A stretch of 64,000 nucleotides of DNA, taken from the NCBI RefSeq assembly GCF_018531495.1, contig NZ_JAHDTI010000017.1, positions 163,978 to 227,977 of the forward strand, written 5' to 3'. The notes under the pieces are model-generated. The model did not search any database. It was given only the letters and a program-made list of their open reading frames with translations, and was not told where the DNA came from. The translations under genes were made by a program, and so were the position numbers. Positions 36,127-45,994 of this stretch are shown here, in pieces. The first letter of the stretch is position 1; every line of letters starts with the position of its first letter. Source of the DNA: Nonomuraea sediminis (lineage in GTDB: Bacteria; Actinomycetota; Actinomycetes; Streptosporangiales; Streptosporangiaceae).

Positions 36127-36283
36127 ATGTGCCGACTTTTCCTATTTTAGTGGTGCGAAAGTGGCAGAAGGGAATTACTCCGCGTATCGGTCTGTTTACT
36201 GAAGCGTCGGATTGACTCATCGATCGCATGCCAGAATGCACGGGCAGATCGGGCGTCCCCTCCCCCCTTCTCCAGAGGTCGGC

Positions 36284-37027
36284 GTGTTCCAACTGTCTGT
36301 CGTGCTGCTGCTGTCCCTACTGAACCTGGTCTGGCCCTCGGCCGAGCCGCCCGTCCCCGAGCGGTGGCACGAGTGGCCGGTTTCGCGTGTCTTTCCCCAT
36401 ACAGTGCCCGGATCCAGCCCCTCCGGGGCACGGATGACGTACGAGCTCGTCGGCATCGCCCCAGAGGCGCCCTGCCGGGAGGCGCTCCAGCCTGCCGCCT
36501 TCCGTGCGCTGCCCGGCTGCCGTACCGCGCTGCGCGCGACGTACGCCGACAGCACCCAGACCTATGTCGCCACGGTCGGCATCGCCGTGCTCGACGGCAA
36601 GGGCACCCGCACTCCCCTGGCCCGCATGGGCGGCTCGGCGGCCGAGCATCCTGCGCTGACCACCGGCGACCGGGCGAGCGCCGCGGCGGCGGGGCCGGGC
36701 GCCGCGTGGGCCGGCAGTTCTGGCGGGCTGGGCGGCGCGGCGTGGGCCGGCGATCCGGGCGGCCCGCTCGGCGCCCTGGTGACCTCGGGCAGCGGGCGCG
36801 TGCCGAGCGTGCGGCCGGTGGCCTTTCCCGACGGCCCGGCGGAGCGGTTCGGTCAGCGGCAGTACGTGACGGGGGCGATCTCCTTCGCCGGCGACCGCTA
36901 CGTGGTGCTGACCGCGGCCGGATACGCCGACGGCCGGGCCTACGTGCCCGGGGTGGCCCCGCCGAGCAGGCTGGCGGGGGTCGCCAGGCAACTGGCCGCG
37001 GAGTTGCACCGGGTCCTGACCAGATGA
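36284..37027 (+). CDS. Secreted or anchored protein encoded with a mycosin protease
   Basis: 247 residues from GTG 36284 with AGAGG six bases upstream. It begins FQLSVVLLLSLLNLVWPSAE, a signal peptide or membrane anchor without a basic start. The rest is extracytoplasmic in character, with a low-complexity Ala/Gly/Pro stretch near residues 125-165 (AAAAGPGAAWAGSSGGLGGA). Two cysteines (PCREAL, PGCRTAL) may pair. I do not recognise the family. Its stop overlaps the mycosin ATG (ATGA), so the products are made together; it could be a substrate or chaperone of the protease. Confidence 0.65.
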   Translation: MFQLSVVLLLSLLNLVWPSAEPPVPERWHEWPVSRVFPHTVPGSSPSGARMTYELVGIAPEAPCREALQPAAFRALPGCRTALRATYADSTQTYVATVGIAVLDGKGTRTPLARMGGSAAEHPALTTGDRASAAAAGPGAAWAGSSGGLGGAAWAGDPGGPLGALVTSGSGRVPSVRPVAFPDGPAERFGQRQYVTGAISFAGDRYVVLTAAGYADGRAYVPGVAPPSRLAGVARQLAAELHRVLTR

Positions 37028-38184
37028 CACGGATGCTGGCCGGGCTGCTCCCGGTCTGCCTCACCGCGCTGCTGTTCACCGGCGCGGGCCCCGACGACGC
37101 CGACGACGCCGGCTCGGCCGCCAGGGCCCGGCAGTGGCAGATCTCGGCGCTGCGCCTGCCCGAGGCGTGGAAGCACAGCAAGGGCGCGGGCGTGACGGTG
37201 GCCGTGCTCGACACCGGCGTCGACAGCCGCCATCCCGACCTGACGGGCAGCGTCACCGAGGGTCCCGACCTGACGGGCGCGGCCCGTGACCGGCCGCTGT
37301 GGGGACATCACGGCACCGCGATGGCCAGCCTGATCGCCGGGCACGGCCACGGGGCGGGCGAGCGGGACGGCATCGTCGGCGTGGCGCCGGCCGCCCGCAT
37401 CCTGTCGGTGCGGGTCACCCTGGAGAACGGCGACCCGCTGCGCGAAAAGCAGCGCGCGACCGGCCGCGACGCCCTGGCCCGCGGCATCCGCTACGCCGTC
37501 GACCACGGCGCCGGCGTGATCAGCATGTCGCTGGGCGGCGGCAGCGGCGCATGGGAGGGCTCGGCCGCCGAGGAGGAGGCCGTGCAGTACGCCATCGCGC
37601 GCGGCGCCGTCCTGGTCGCCTCCTCCGGCAACGACGGCGACACCACCAACAGGAAGAACTTCCCCGCCGCCTATCCGGGCGTGATCGCGGTGGGCGCCGT
37701 GGACAAGCGCCTGAAGGTGGCCGCCTACTCCAACCGGCAGGACTACCTGTCGGTCGTGGCGCCCGGCACGGAGATCGTCAGCGCCGACGGCGCCGACGCC
37801 TACGTGGTGGGCGACGGCACCAGCTCGGCGGCGGCCATGGTGGCCGGCATCGCGGCGCTGATCAGGTCCGCCCACCCGGATCTGTCGCCGTACCACGTGC
37901 GCATGGCCATCGAGCACGGCACCCGGCGCCGCCCCGCCAAGGGCTACGACAGCGCCTACGGCCACGGGGTGGCCAACGCGCTGCTGGCCCTGCGCCAGGC
38001 CGACCGGCTGGCCGCGCCCGCCTCGGCGCCCTCCGGCCCGAACGCCGCCTACTTCGGCGACGGGCCACCCGCGCACGAGTCCGCCTCCCGGCTGGCCGTG
38101 GTGGTCGCCATGATCCTGCTGACGGCGGGCATGTCGGCCAGGGTGATCGTGCTGCACCGGAGGCGCGGGAGGGATTCAACCTAG
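37024..38184 (+). CDS. Mycosin-type membrane-anchored subtilisin-like serine protease (S8)
   Basis: 386 residues from ATG 37024. Signal peptide (LLPVCLTALLFTGAG), then the subtilase domain with Asp63 (AVLDTGVDSRHPDL), His96 (GHHGTAMASLIAG), the oxyanion Asn in ASSGNDGD and Ser267 (GDGTSSAAAMVAGIAAL). A Pro/Ala linker leads to a C-terminal transmembrane helix (LAVVVAMILLTAGMSARVIVL) and a basic tail. This is the layout of type VII secretion mycosins (MycP), which face outside the membrane. No EccB-E, EsxA/B or PPE gene is in the window, so it is either an orphan mycosin or works with an ESX locus elsewhere. Confidence 0.88.
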   Translation: MTRMLAGLLPVCLTALLFTGAGPDDADDAGSAARARQWQISALRLPEAWKHSKGAGVTVAVLDTGVDSRHPDLTGSVTEGPDLTGAARDRPLWGHHGTAMASLIAGHGHGAGERDGIVGVAPAARILSVRVTLENGDPLREKQRATGRDALARGIRYAVDHGAGVISMSLGGGSGAWEGSAAEEEAVQYAIARGAVLVASSGNDGDTTNRKNFPAAYPGVIAVGAVDKRLKVAAYSNRQDYLSVVAPGTEIVSADGADAYVVGDGTSSAAAMVAGIAALIRSAHPDLSPYHVRMAIEHGTRRRPAKGYDSAYGHGVANALLALRQADRLAAPASAPSGPNAAYFGDGPPAHESASRLAVVVAMILLTAGMSARVIVLHRRRGRDST

Positions 38185-38194
38185 CAAGCGCTTG
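38185..38194. promoter_or_regulatory. Palindrome CAAGCGCTTG before the DUF35-thiolase pair
   Basis: Perfect 10-base palindrome that starts on the base after the mycosin stop and lies 17 bases before the DUF35 ATG. Similar CAAGC-GCTTG sites are bound by TetR-type regulators of acyl-CoA and steroid degradation in actinobacteria (KstR2-like). Operator function is inferred. Confidence 0.55.
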
Positions 38195-38210
38195 TGTGAT
38201 ACTCCTGCCT

Positions 38211-38615
38211 ATGACCTTAGCGATCGACGGCTGGTTCGCCATCGACGAGGCGGGCACCCACCTGATCGGCACCGTCTGCGCCGACTGCGGCACCGCCTGC
38301 TTCCCGCCACAGGCCGGCCCGTGCCGCAACCCGCACTGCGAGGGCGAACGCCTGGAGGAGACCAGGCTCCCCCGGCGCGGCCGCGTCTGGTCCTACACCA
38401 ACGCCTGCTACGCCCCGCCGGAGCCCTACGTCGCGGCCGAGCCGTACGTCCCCATCACGCTGGCGGCGGTGGAGCTGGACGGGGCGGGGCTGGTCGTGCT
38501 GGGGCAGGTCAGGGACCTGACCGTCGACGAACTGGAGGTCGGCATGGAGCTGGAGCTCACGCACGGGCCACTGGCCGACGGGCCGCTGGTGTGGATGTGG
38601 GGCAGGCCCTCATGA
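38211..38615 (+). CDS. Zn-ribbon/OB-fold protein (DUF35), thiolase partner
   Basis: 134 residues from ATG 38211. The N-terminal rubredoxin-like zinc ribbon has CADC (23-26) and CRNPHC (38-43), followed by an OB-fold: RGRVWSYTNACYAPPEPYV, then YVPITLAAVELDGAGLVVLGQV and ELEVGMELELTHG. DUF35 proteins form complexes with thiolase-like enzymes, where they cap the active site or bind acyl-CoA, as ChsH2 does with Ltp2 in steroid side-chain cleavage. The stop overlaps the thiolase ATG by 4 bases, which supports a fixed complex. Confidence 0.88.
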   Translation: MTLAIDGWFAIDEAGTHLIGTVCADCGTACFPPQAGPCRNPHCEGERLEETRLPRRGRVWSYTNACYAPPEPYVAAEPYVPITLAAVELDGAGLVVLGQVRDLTVDELEVGMELELTHGPLADGPLVWMWGRPS

Positions 38616-39802
38616 GCGGCCAGGTGGTGGTCCTGGGCACCGGCATGCACCCGTGGGGCAAGCAGGGCAGACCCTTCCACGAGTACGGCGTGGCCGCGGC
38701 CAGAGCCGCGCTGCGCGATGCCGGGATCGCGTGGACCGACGTGCAGTTCCTGGTGGGCGCCGACACCATCCGCAACGGCTATCCCGGGTTCGTCTCCGGC
38801 GCGACCTACGCGCGGGCGCTCGGCTGGTCGGGCGCCCGCATCGCCTCCTGTTACGCCGCGTGCGCCTCGGGAGCCCAGGCGATCGACATCGCACGCGCGC
38901 GGATCCTGGCGGGCCTGTGCGACGTGGCCCTGGTCGTGGGCGCGGACTCCACACCCAAGGGCTTCTTCAAGCCGGTGGGCGGGCAACGGCCCGACGACCC
39001 GGACTGGCTGCGCTTCCGGCTGCTCGGCGCCACCAACCCGGCCTACTTCGGGCTGTACGCCAGGCGGCGGATGGCCCTGCACGGCTCGACCCCGGCCGAC
39101 TTCGCCGCGGTCAAGGTCAAGAACGCGCTGGCCGGGTCGCTGAACCCGATGGCCCGCTACCGCAAGACCGTCACGGCCGAGGAGGTCCTGGCCTCGCCGA
39201 TGGTGGCCGACCCGCTGCACCTGATGGACATCTGCGCGACCTCCGACGGCGGCGCCGCGCTGGTGCTCGCCTCGGCCGCCTACGCCGCCAGGCTGGGCGT
39301 CACGGATCCGGTGAAGATCGCGGCGGTGTCCACGGTCACGCCCCTCTTCCCCAACACGGTGCTTGAGCTGCCGGAGTTCGCCACCGACTCCACCGCGGCG
39401 GTGCCGGCGCCCGAGCGGACCTTCCGCGCCTCGATCGCGCACGCCGCCTACGAGGAGGCGGGGCTCGGCCCGCGCGAGGTCTCCTTCGCCGAGGTCTACG
39501 ACCTGTCCACGGCGCTGGAGCTCGACTGGATCGAGGACGTCGGGCTCTGCGACCCCGGCGAGGCGGACAAGCTGCTGCGCGCCGGCGACACGGCGCTGGG
39601 CGGCCGGATCCCCGTCAACCCCTCCGGCGGGCTCGCCTCGTTCGGCGAGGCCATCCCGGCCCAGGCCATCGCCCAGGTGTGCGAGCTGACCGCCCAGCTG
39701 CGCGGTACGGCGGGCCCGCGCCAGGTGGCGGGCGCCCGGGTGGGCCTGGCCGCCAACCAGGGCCTGTTCGGCCACGGGTCCGCCATCATTGCCACGAAGT
39801 AG
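38612..39802 (+). CDS. Thiolase-family protein (Ltp2/SCPx-like lipid-transfer type)
   Basis: 396 residues from ATG 38612. N-terminal half: VLGTGMHPWGKQGRPFHEYG and the active-site segment SCYAACASGAQAIDIAR with Cys84. C-terminal half: NPSGGLASFGEAIPAQAIAQV and the end GLFGHGSAIIATK with His388. The order and the AALRDAGI segment match the lipid-transfer/thiolase group that works with DUF35 partners, in which members act as thiolases or as aldolases on acyl-CoA side chains. Which reaction this one carries out is undecided: the thiolase cysteine is kept, so thiolysis is possible. Confidence 0.87.
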   Translation: MSGQVVVLGTGMHPWGKQGRPFHEYGVAAARAALRDAGIAWTDVQFLVGADTIRNGYPGFVSGATYARALGWSGARIASCYAACASGAQAIDIARARILAGLCDVALVVGADSTPKGFFKPVGGQRPDDPDWLRFRLLGATNPAYFGLYARRRMALHGSTPADFAAVKVKNALAGSLNPMARYRKTVTAEEVLASPMVADPLHLMDICATSDGGAALVLASAAYAARLGVTDPVKIAAVSTVTPLFPNTVLELPEFATDSTAAVPAPERTFRASIAHAAYEEAGLGPREVSFAEVYDLSTALELDWIEDVGLCDPGEADKLLRAGDTALGGRIPVNPSGGLASFGEAIPAQAIAQVCELTAQLRGTAGPRQVAGARVGLAANQGLFGHGSAIIATK

Positions 39803-39892
39803 GTGGTGTCGGCGCCAAGGCCAGGGGTAGTCCTAAGATGGTCACAGCCAGTTACTGGCTGTAGCGGATTGTCATCGGATTCGGGGGAACCA

Positions 39893-40264
39893 ATGATCCG
39901 CCCCATTCTCGCCGCCTCGACCGTCGCCGGCCTCATCCTGGTGGGCGCCGCCGGCGCCGCCACCGCCACCACTCAGACCACCGCCGCCCCGCAACAGGTC
40001 CGCTGCCTGTTCGGGCTGAGCGAGCTGCTGGGCCTGCGGGCCCTGTGCACACTGCCGCTCATCGGCCAGGTCGACCAGCTCACCGCCACCGTCCCGACCG
40101 TCAGGAGCCTCACCCGCGGCGCCATGGACGACAACACGCTGAGGACGCTGATCAGCGCCTTCCCCGTGCCGAACGCCGACACGCTGAGAAACCTGACCCA
40201 CGCCATCCCGGGCGAGCACACCGACCTCGACGAGGACGACGAGGCCGACCAGTACGGCGACTGA
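39893..40264 (+). CDS. Small secreted protein, unknown function
   Basis: 123 residues from ATG 39893 with GGGGGAA upstream. The signal peptide is MIRPILAASTVAGLILVGAA with cleavage near AGAATATT. The mature part has two cysteines (RCLFG, ALCTL) around a hydrophobic turn (LSELLGLRALCTLPLIGQV), an amphipathic middle and an acidic tail HTDLDEDDEADQYGD. The cysteine spacing recalls short chaplin-like or DUF320-like secreted proteins but is too weak to name. A strong terminator follows. Confidence 0.65.
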   Translation: MIRPILAASTVAGLILVGAAGAATATTQTTAAPQQVRCLFGLSELLGLRALCTLPLIGQVDQLTATVPTVRSLTRGAMDDNTLRTLISAFPVPNADTLRNLTHAIPGEHTDLDEDDEADQYGD

Positions 40265-40276
40265 GGCCGGGCATGG

Positions 40277-40310
40277 CGGAGCCCCCCGCGGATCGCCGCG
40301 GAGGGCTCCG
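40277..40310. terminator. Bidirectional terminator before the oligopeptide transporter operon end
   Basis: CGGAGCCC (40277-40284) pairs with GGGCTCCG (40303-40310), with an inner CCGCGG/CCGCGG helix and ATCG at the tip. It lies between the stops of the small secreted protein (40264) and the last ABC transporter gene (40319). Confidence 0.78.
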
Positions 40311-40318
40311 TCACGCCG

Positions 40319-41318
<1,000 letters not shown>

Positions 41319-41326
<8 letters not shown>

Positions 41327-42350
41327 CGATGACCTCCCTCCAGTAGTGACAGGCGCTGCTGCGGGAGGAGCTGATCTGGTGCAGCGGCGGGACGTCGGTC
41401 ACACAGGTGTCCTGACGGTAGGGGCAGCGGGGGTGGAAGGCGCAGCCTGTCGGCATGTCCAGCAGGTTCGGCGGCGCACCCTTGATCGCGTACAGGTCCT
41501 GGCCCTTCAGGTCGACCCGGGGGATCGACTCGAGCAGGCCCTTGGTGTAGGGGTGGGCGGGCGAACGGTAGATGTCGTGCACGGGCGCGTTCTCCACGAT
41601 CCGCCCGCCGTACATGACCGAGATCTTGTCCGCGACGTCGGCGACGACGCCGAGGTCGTGGGTGATCAGGATCATGCCCATGTTGCTCTCGCGCTGCAGC
41701 TCGCTGAGCAGTTCCATGATCTGGGCCTGCACGGTCACGTCGAGCGCGGTGGTCGGCTCGTCGGCGATGAGCACCTCGGGGTCGAGCGCGATCGACATGG
41801 CGATCATGATGCGCTGGCGCATACCGCCGGAGAACTGGTGCGGGTAGTCGTTCACCCGCTGCTTGGCGGCGGGGATGCGGACCCGCTCCATCAGCTCGAC
41901 CGCCTTCTTCAGCGAGTCGCGCTTGGACATCCCGCGGTGCACCCGGAACATCTCGCTGATCTGCCAGCCGACGGTGAACACCGGGTTCAGCGACGAGAGC
42001 GCGTCCTGGAAGACCATCGAGATCCGCTGGCCGCGGACCTGCGTGCGGGCCTCGTCCGACAGCTTGAGCAGGTCGGTGCCGCGGAAGCGGACCTCCCCGC
42101 GGGGGATCCGCGCCGGCGGCATGTCCAGGATGCCCATGATCGCCTGAGCGGTCACGGACTTGCCCGAACCCGACTCGCCGAGCACCGCGAGCGTCTCGCC
42201 GGGGTTCAGCGAGTAGCTCACGCCGTTGACCGCGCGCACCACACCCGCGCGGGTGTGGAACTCCACGTGCAGGTCGTCGATCGCCAGCAACGGCTCGTCG
42301 CCCAGCCCTCCCTCGGCGGGCAACGTCTCCGTCGTCGTCGTGTTCTTCAT
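41319..42350 (-). CDS. Oligopeptide ABC transporter ATP-binding protein (OppD/DppD type)
   Basis: 343 residues from ATG 42350 (MKNTTTTETLP), preferred over an ATG 42 bases upstream because AGGTGA precedes it and the longer form would overlap the permease. Walker A GESGSGKSV, Q-loop VFQDALSSLNP, signature FSGGMRQRIMIAMSIAL, Walker B VLIADEPTTALD, H-loop ILITHDLGVV. The end carries CAFHPRCPYRQDTC, the Opp/Dpp cysteine motif. It pairs with the downstream ATPase. Four bases separate it from the upstream permease stop. Confidence 0.95.
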
Positions 42351-42354
42351 GTCA

Positions 42355-43323
42355 TCACCTGAGCTTGGGGTCGAGAGCGTCGCGTACGGCATCGCCGAGC
42401 ATGATGAACGCGAGCACCGTGATGCTCAGGAACACGGCGGGGAACACCAGAGGCAGGGGCGCCTCCAGGAACCGGTTGCGCGCGTCGGCGATCATCAGGC
42501 CCCAGGAGATGTCCGGCGACTGCACGCCGACTCCCAGGAACGACAGCGCCGCTTCGGCTGCGATGAACCCACCGAGGTTGATGGTCGCGATGACGATCAC
42601 CGGGGCGAGTGCGTTGGGCAGCAGGTGACGGAACATGATGCGGCCGGGACCCGCGCCCAGGGCGCGCGCCGCCACCACGAAGTCCTGGTTCTTGGCCGTG
42701 ATCACCGCGGCCCGCATGATGCGGAACGTCATCGGCCAGCCGAGCACGGCCAGCGCGATCACCACCAGCAGGATGCTGTTGATCGTGCCACGGAACGTGG
42801 CGGCGATCAGCAGGGCGCCCAGGATCGGCGGGATGGCGAAGAAGATCTCCGTCACCCGGGACGACAGCGTGTCGACCGCCTGGCCGTAGTACGCGGCGAT
42901 CAGGCCGAGCAGGCCACCGAAGACCGCCACGATGACCGTGGTCAGCACGCCGATCACGATCGAGTTCCGCGCGCCGTAGATCGCCCTGGCGTAGACGTCG
43001 CAGCCCTGGCTGTCCTTGCCGAACAGGTGTCCGGCGCTGGGCAGGTGCCTGGCGGTGGACAGGTCGCAGGTCTTGGCGTCGAACGGGTTGATCGAGGTGA
43101 ACAGCGACGGCCAGATCGAGATGACGAGCAGGACGGCGATCAGGACCACCGAGATGACGAACATCGGCTTGCGCCGCAGGTCGTACCAGGCGTCGGTCCA
43201 GAGACTGGCCGGCTTGCCTTCCTTCTTCTTGTGCTTGCCCGGCGACGGGGGCGCCATGACCTGATCCACGCTCAGCGTCTGCGTGTCAGGACGCATCGGG
43301 CCGATCTGCGGGGTCTCACTCAT
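42355..43323 (-). CDS. Oligopeptide ABC transporter permease (OppC/DppC type)
   Basis: 322 residues from ATG 43323. A cytoplasmic N-terminus with a lysine run (GKHKKKEGK) precedes the first helix, FVISVVLIAVLLVISIW. A large outside loop follows (NPFDAKTCDLSTARHLPSAG, then HLFGKDSQGCDVYARAIYG), then five more helices. The EAA loop that contacts the ATPases is AARALGAGPGRIMFRHLLPN. The OppC-type ending is ALSFLGVGVQSPDISWG and DALDPKLR. It overlaps the preceding permease gene by 8 bases. Confidence 0.95.
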   Translation of the reverse strand: MSETPQIGPMRPDTQTLSVDQVMAPPSPGKHKKKEGKPASLWTDAWYDLRRKPMFVISVVLIAVLLVISIWPSLFTSINPFDAKTCDLSTARHLPSAGHLFGKDSQGCDVYARAIYGARNSIVIGVLTTVIVAVFGGLLGLIAAYYGQAVDTLSSRVTEIFFAIPPILGALLIAATFRGTINSILLVVIALAVLGWPMTFRIMRAAVITAKNQDFVVAARALGAGPGRIMFRHLLPNALAPVIVIATINLGGFIAAEAALSFLGVGVQSPDISWGLMIADARNRFLEAPLPLVFPAVFLSITVLAFIMLGDAVRDALDPKLR

Positions 43324-44260
43324 AGCGGATCCTCGGGTCGAGCACGGCGTACATCATGTCCACCACCAGGTTGGCCACGATGTAGATGAGCACCAGGATT
43401 GTCACGATGCCGACGACGACCGGCTGCTCCCGCAGGTACACCGACAGGTAGAGCTGGTTGCCGATGCCGCCCAGGTTGAAGATCGTCTCGGTGATCACCG
43501 CGCCGCCCATGAGGTTGCCCAGGTCGGCGCCGAGATAGGTGATCAGCGGGATCAGCGCGTTGCGCAACGCGTGTCTGCCGATCACCCTGCGTCTGGACAG
43601 TCCCTTCGCCGTGGCGGTGCGGATGTAGTCCGATCTCAGCGTCTCCACCAAGCTCGTCCTGGTCAGTCGCGTGAGATACGCGATCGACGTTCCGGCGAGC
43701 ACGAAGCCCGGCAGCAGATAGGACTTGAAGCCGCCGGTGGTGCCCGCGACAGGGAACACCTCGAATCCGACCGCGCCCTTGAGCCACACGCCCAGCCACA
43801 GCTGCAGCACGAAGCCCGTCACCAGGGTGGGGACGGAGATGAGGATCAGCGTCGAGGCCAGGATCATGGTGTCCGTGGCCTTGCCGCGTCGCAGCGCCGC
43901 CCACAGACCCAGGCCGACGCCGATGAGTGCCTCCATCACCAGCGCGGTGATCGCCAGGTTCAGCGTGACCTGGAACTTGGTCCCGATGAACTCCGAGACC
44001 GGGACCTTGGCGAACGTGGTGCCCAGGTCGGCGCGGAAGATCACGCCGCTGATGTAGTACCAGTACTGCAGCAGCAGGGGATCGTTAAGGTGGTACTGAT
44101 CGCGCAGGATCTGAACGATGTTGGGGTCCATCCGCTTCTCACCGGCCAGCGATGCGATGGGGTCACCCGGCAACGCGAAGACGACAGTGAAGATGAGCAG
44201 CGTGGCACCCAGAAGCACAGGTATCGCCTGTAGCAGGCGCCTAATTACATATCGGGCCAA
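43316..44260 (-). CDS. Oligopeptide ABC transporter permease (OppB/DppB type)
   Basis: 314 residues from TTG 44260; GGGAGG seven bases upstream supports it. Six helices, beginning ARYVIRRLLQAIPVLLGATL and the PGDP loop (FALPGDPIASLAGE). The EAA-type loop is TATAKGLSRRRVIGRHALRN, and the end is DMMYAVLDPRIRYE, both as in DppB. It pairs with the downstream permease to form the channel. A long hairpin separates it from the binding-protein gene upstream. Confidence 0.95.
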   Translation of the reverse strand: MARYVIRRLLQAIPVLLGATLLIFTVVFALPGDPIASLAGEKRMDPNIVQILRDQYHLNDPLLLQYWYYISGVIFRADLGTTFAKVPVSEFIGTKFQVTLNLAITALVMEALIGVGLGLWAALRRGKATDTMILASTLILISVPTLVTGFVLQLWLGVWLKGAVGFEVFPVAGTTGGFKSYLLPGFVLAGTSIAYLTRLTRTSLVETLRSDYIRTATAKGLSRRRVIGRHALRNALIPLITYLGADLGNLMGGAVITETIFNLGGIGNQLYLSVYLREQPVVVGIVTILVLIYIVANLVVDMMYAVLDPRIRYE

Positions 44261-44281
44261 TTCACAGCCTCCCGTACACGC

Positions 44282-44338
44282 CTAGAGGACAGCCGCCGGA
44301 ACCCGGGGGTTACGTGTTCCTGGACGGCTGTCCTCTAG
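44282..44338. terminator. Long hairpin between the binding-protein and permease genes
   Basis: Perfect 14-base arms CTAGAGGACAGCCG (44282-44295) and CGGCTGTCCTCTAG (44325-44338); GGAAC/GTTCC extend pairing inside the 29-base interval. It lies 18 bases past the binding-protein stop (44357) and 22 before the TTG start of the permease. Probably a partial terminator or mRNA stabiliser that leaves more binding protein than permease. Confidence 0.75.
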
Positions 44339-44356
44339 CGGACCCTCAAGGGAACG

Positions 44357-45994
44357 TCAGGACTTCTCGACCTGCGGCCAGTCGATCTGGTTCAGCAGGT
44401 TGACGTGGACGCCCTTCACCTTGGTGGAGTAGCCCGAGTTGTTCCGGTAGAAGTACACCGGGATGTACGGCATTTCCTTGAGCAGGATGTCGTCGGCGGC
44501 CTGGTACTGCTTCAGCGCCTCCTCGGGGGACGAGGCCTGGTCACCCTTGGCGACCGTGGCGTCGAAGTCCTTGTTGGAGTAGCCGGCGTAGTTCGAGCCG
44601 TTGGCGATGGCCCCGGTGGAGAAGATCGGGGTCAGGTAGTCCTCGGCGGACGGGTAGTCGATCGCCCAGCCCATGCGGAACATGCCCTTGTACTTCTTGC
44701 CCTGCAGGTCGTCCAGGATGGCCGCGAACTTCTCGAACGGCTTCACCGTGACCTCGACGCCGAGGTTGGCGCGCAGGTTGTTGGCGACGGCCTCGATCCA
44801 CTCCTTGTGGCCACCGTCGGCGTTGTAGCCGAGCTCGAGCTGCTTGGGACCGTTGGCCGCGGCGTACTGCTCCTTGGCCTTGGTGGGGTTGTACTCACAG
44901 GCCGTGCAGGCGCCCTGGCGGTAGCCGGCGATGGCGGGGTTGATGAAGTCGTCGGCCGGGGAGCGCGTACCGGAGAAGACCGTCTCGGTGATGGTCTTCC
45001 TGTCGATGGCCATCGAGATGGCCTCGCGCATCTTGACGTCCTTGTAGGCCGGGTTGTACTGCAGCGGGAAGCCGATGTAACCGACGCCGGCGTCCGGCTG
45101 GTCCTGGTAGCGGTCACCCAGGACGGTCTTCGCGCTCGCGATCGCCGACGGCGGCAGCGAGTCGTGGATGTCCAGGTTGTCGGCCTGCAGGTCGTTCCAG
45201 GCGGTCTCGGAGCTCGTGTAGATCTTGAACTCGAGCTTGGTCCAGCCCTTCGGCTTGGCGCCAAGGTACTTGTCGTACACCGACAGCTCGAGGGCCTGGT
45301 CGGTGCCCTTCTTGTAGGGCTTGTCCAGCTTGAACAGACCCTGACCGATCGGCTTCTCACCGAACTCGGCGGTGACCTTGCCGTCGGCGCCGAAGGCGGC
45401 CTTGGGCAGCGGGTAGAAGGACGTGTAGCCCAGCATGGTCTTGAACTGGGAGAACGGCGCGCTCAGCGTGACCTGGAGCGTCGTGTCGTCGACGGCCTTG
45501 AGGCCCTTCATCTCCTTGGTCGCGACCTGCTTGCCGGTGCCCGGGTTGAGGTCGGCGTAACCGTCGATGCGACCGAAGAAGTAGCCGCCGTTCTGGGCGT
45601 TGTCCTGGTTGGCACCGAAGTTCCACGCGTCAACGTAGTTCTGGGCGATGAGCGGCTCGCCGTTCTGCCACGTATAGCCAGGCTTGAGCTTGATCGTCCA
45701 GACCTTGTTGTCCGTGGTCTCGATCGACTGGGCGACTTCCTCGACCGGGTTCTTGTTCTCGTCGTAGCGCACCAGCGGAGCGAAGATGGCGGCCAGAACC
45801 TCAGAACCCTCGGTCTCCGTGGTGTTGGTGGGGATCAGGGTGTTCTGCGGCTCACCTAGTTCCATGCGGACTGGGGTCTCGCCACCACCAGCCGCAGTCG
45901 TGTTGCCGCTGGTGGAGCCGCCGCCACACGCGGCAAGCGCGAGGGCCAGCAGCGCGGTACCGGCGACGATCTGTGCGCCCTTAGTAACACGCAT
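44357..45994 (-). CDS. Oligopeptide-binding lipoprotein (family 5 solute-binding protein)
   Basis: 545 residues from ATG 45994. Lipoprotein signal MRVTKGAQIVAGTALLALAL with lipobox LALAAC (Cys23), then a Gly/Thr-rich linker. The mature protein is a family 5 extracellular binding protein: LGEPQNTLIPTNTTETEG at the start, the diagnostic LKPGYTWQNGEPLIAQNYVDAW (split here by nothing), DIHDSLPPSAI and the conserved VKMREAISMAIDRKTI. It captures peptides outside the cell for the four downstream genes. First gene of the operon; GAGGGAGG lies upstream. Confidence 0.95.
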   Translation of the reverse strand: MRVTKGAQIVAGTALLALALAACGGGSTSGNTTAAGGGETPVRMELGEPQNTLIPTNTTETEGSEVLAAIFAPLVRYDENKNPVEEVAQSIETTDNKVWTIKLKPGYTWQNGEPLIAQNYVDAWNFGANQDNAQNGGYFFGRIDGYADLNPGTGKQVATKEMKGLKAVDDTTLQVTLSAPFSQFKTMLGYTSFYPLPKAAFGADGKVTAEFGEKPIGQGLFKLDKPYKKGTDQALELSVYDKYLGAKPKGWTKLEFKIYTSSETAWNDLQADNLDIHDSLPPSAIASAKTVLGDRYQDQPDAGVGYIGFPLQYNPAYKDVKMREAISMAIDRKTITETVFSGTRSPADDFINPAIAGYRQGACTACEYNPTKAKEQYAAANGPKQLELGYNADGGHKEWIEAVANNLRANLGVEVTVKPFEKFAAILDDLQGKKYKGMFRMGWAIDYPSAEDYLTPIFSTGAIANGSNYAGYSNKDFDATVAKGDQASSPEEALKQYQAADDILLKEMPYIPVYFYRNNSGYSTKVKGVHVNLLNQIDWPQVEKS

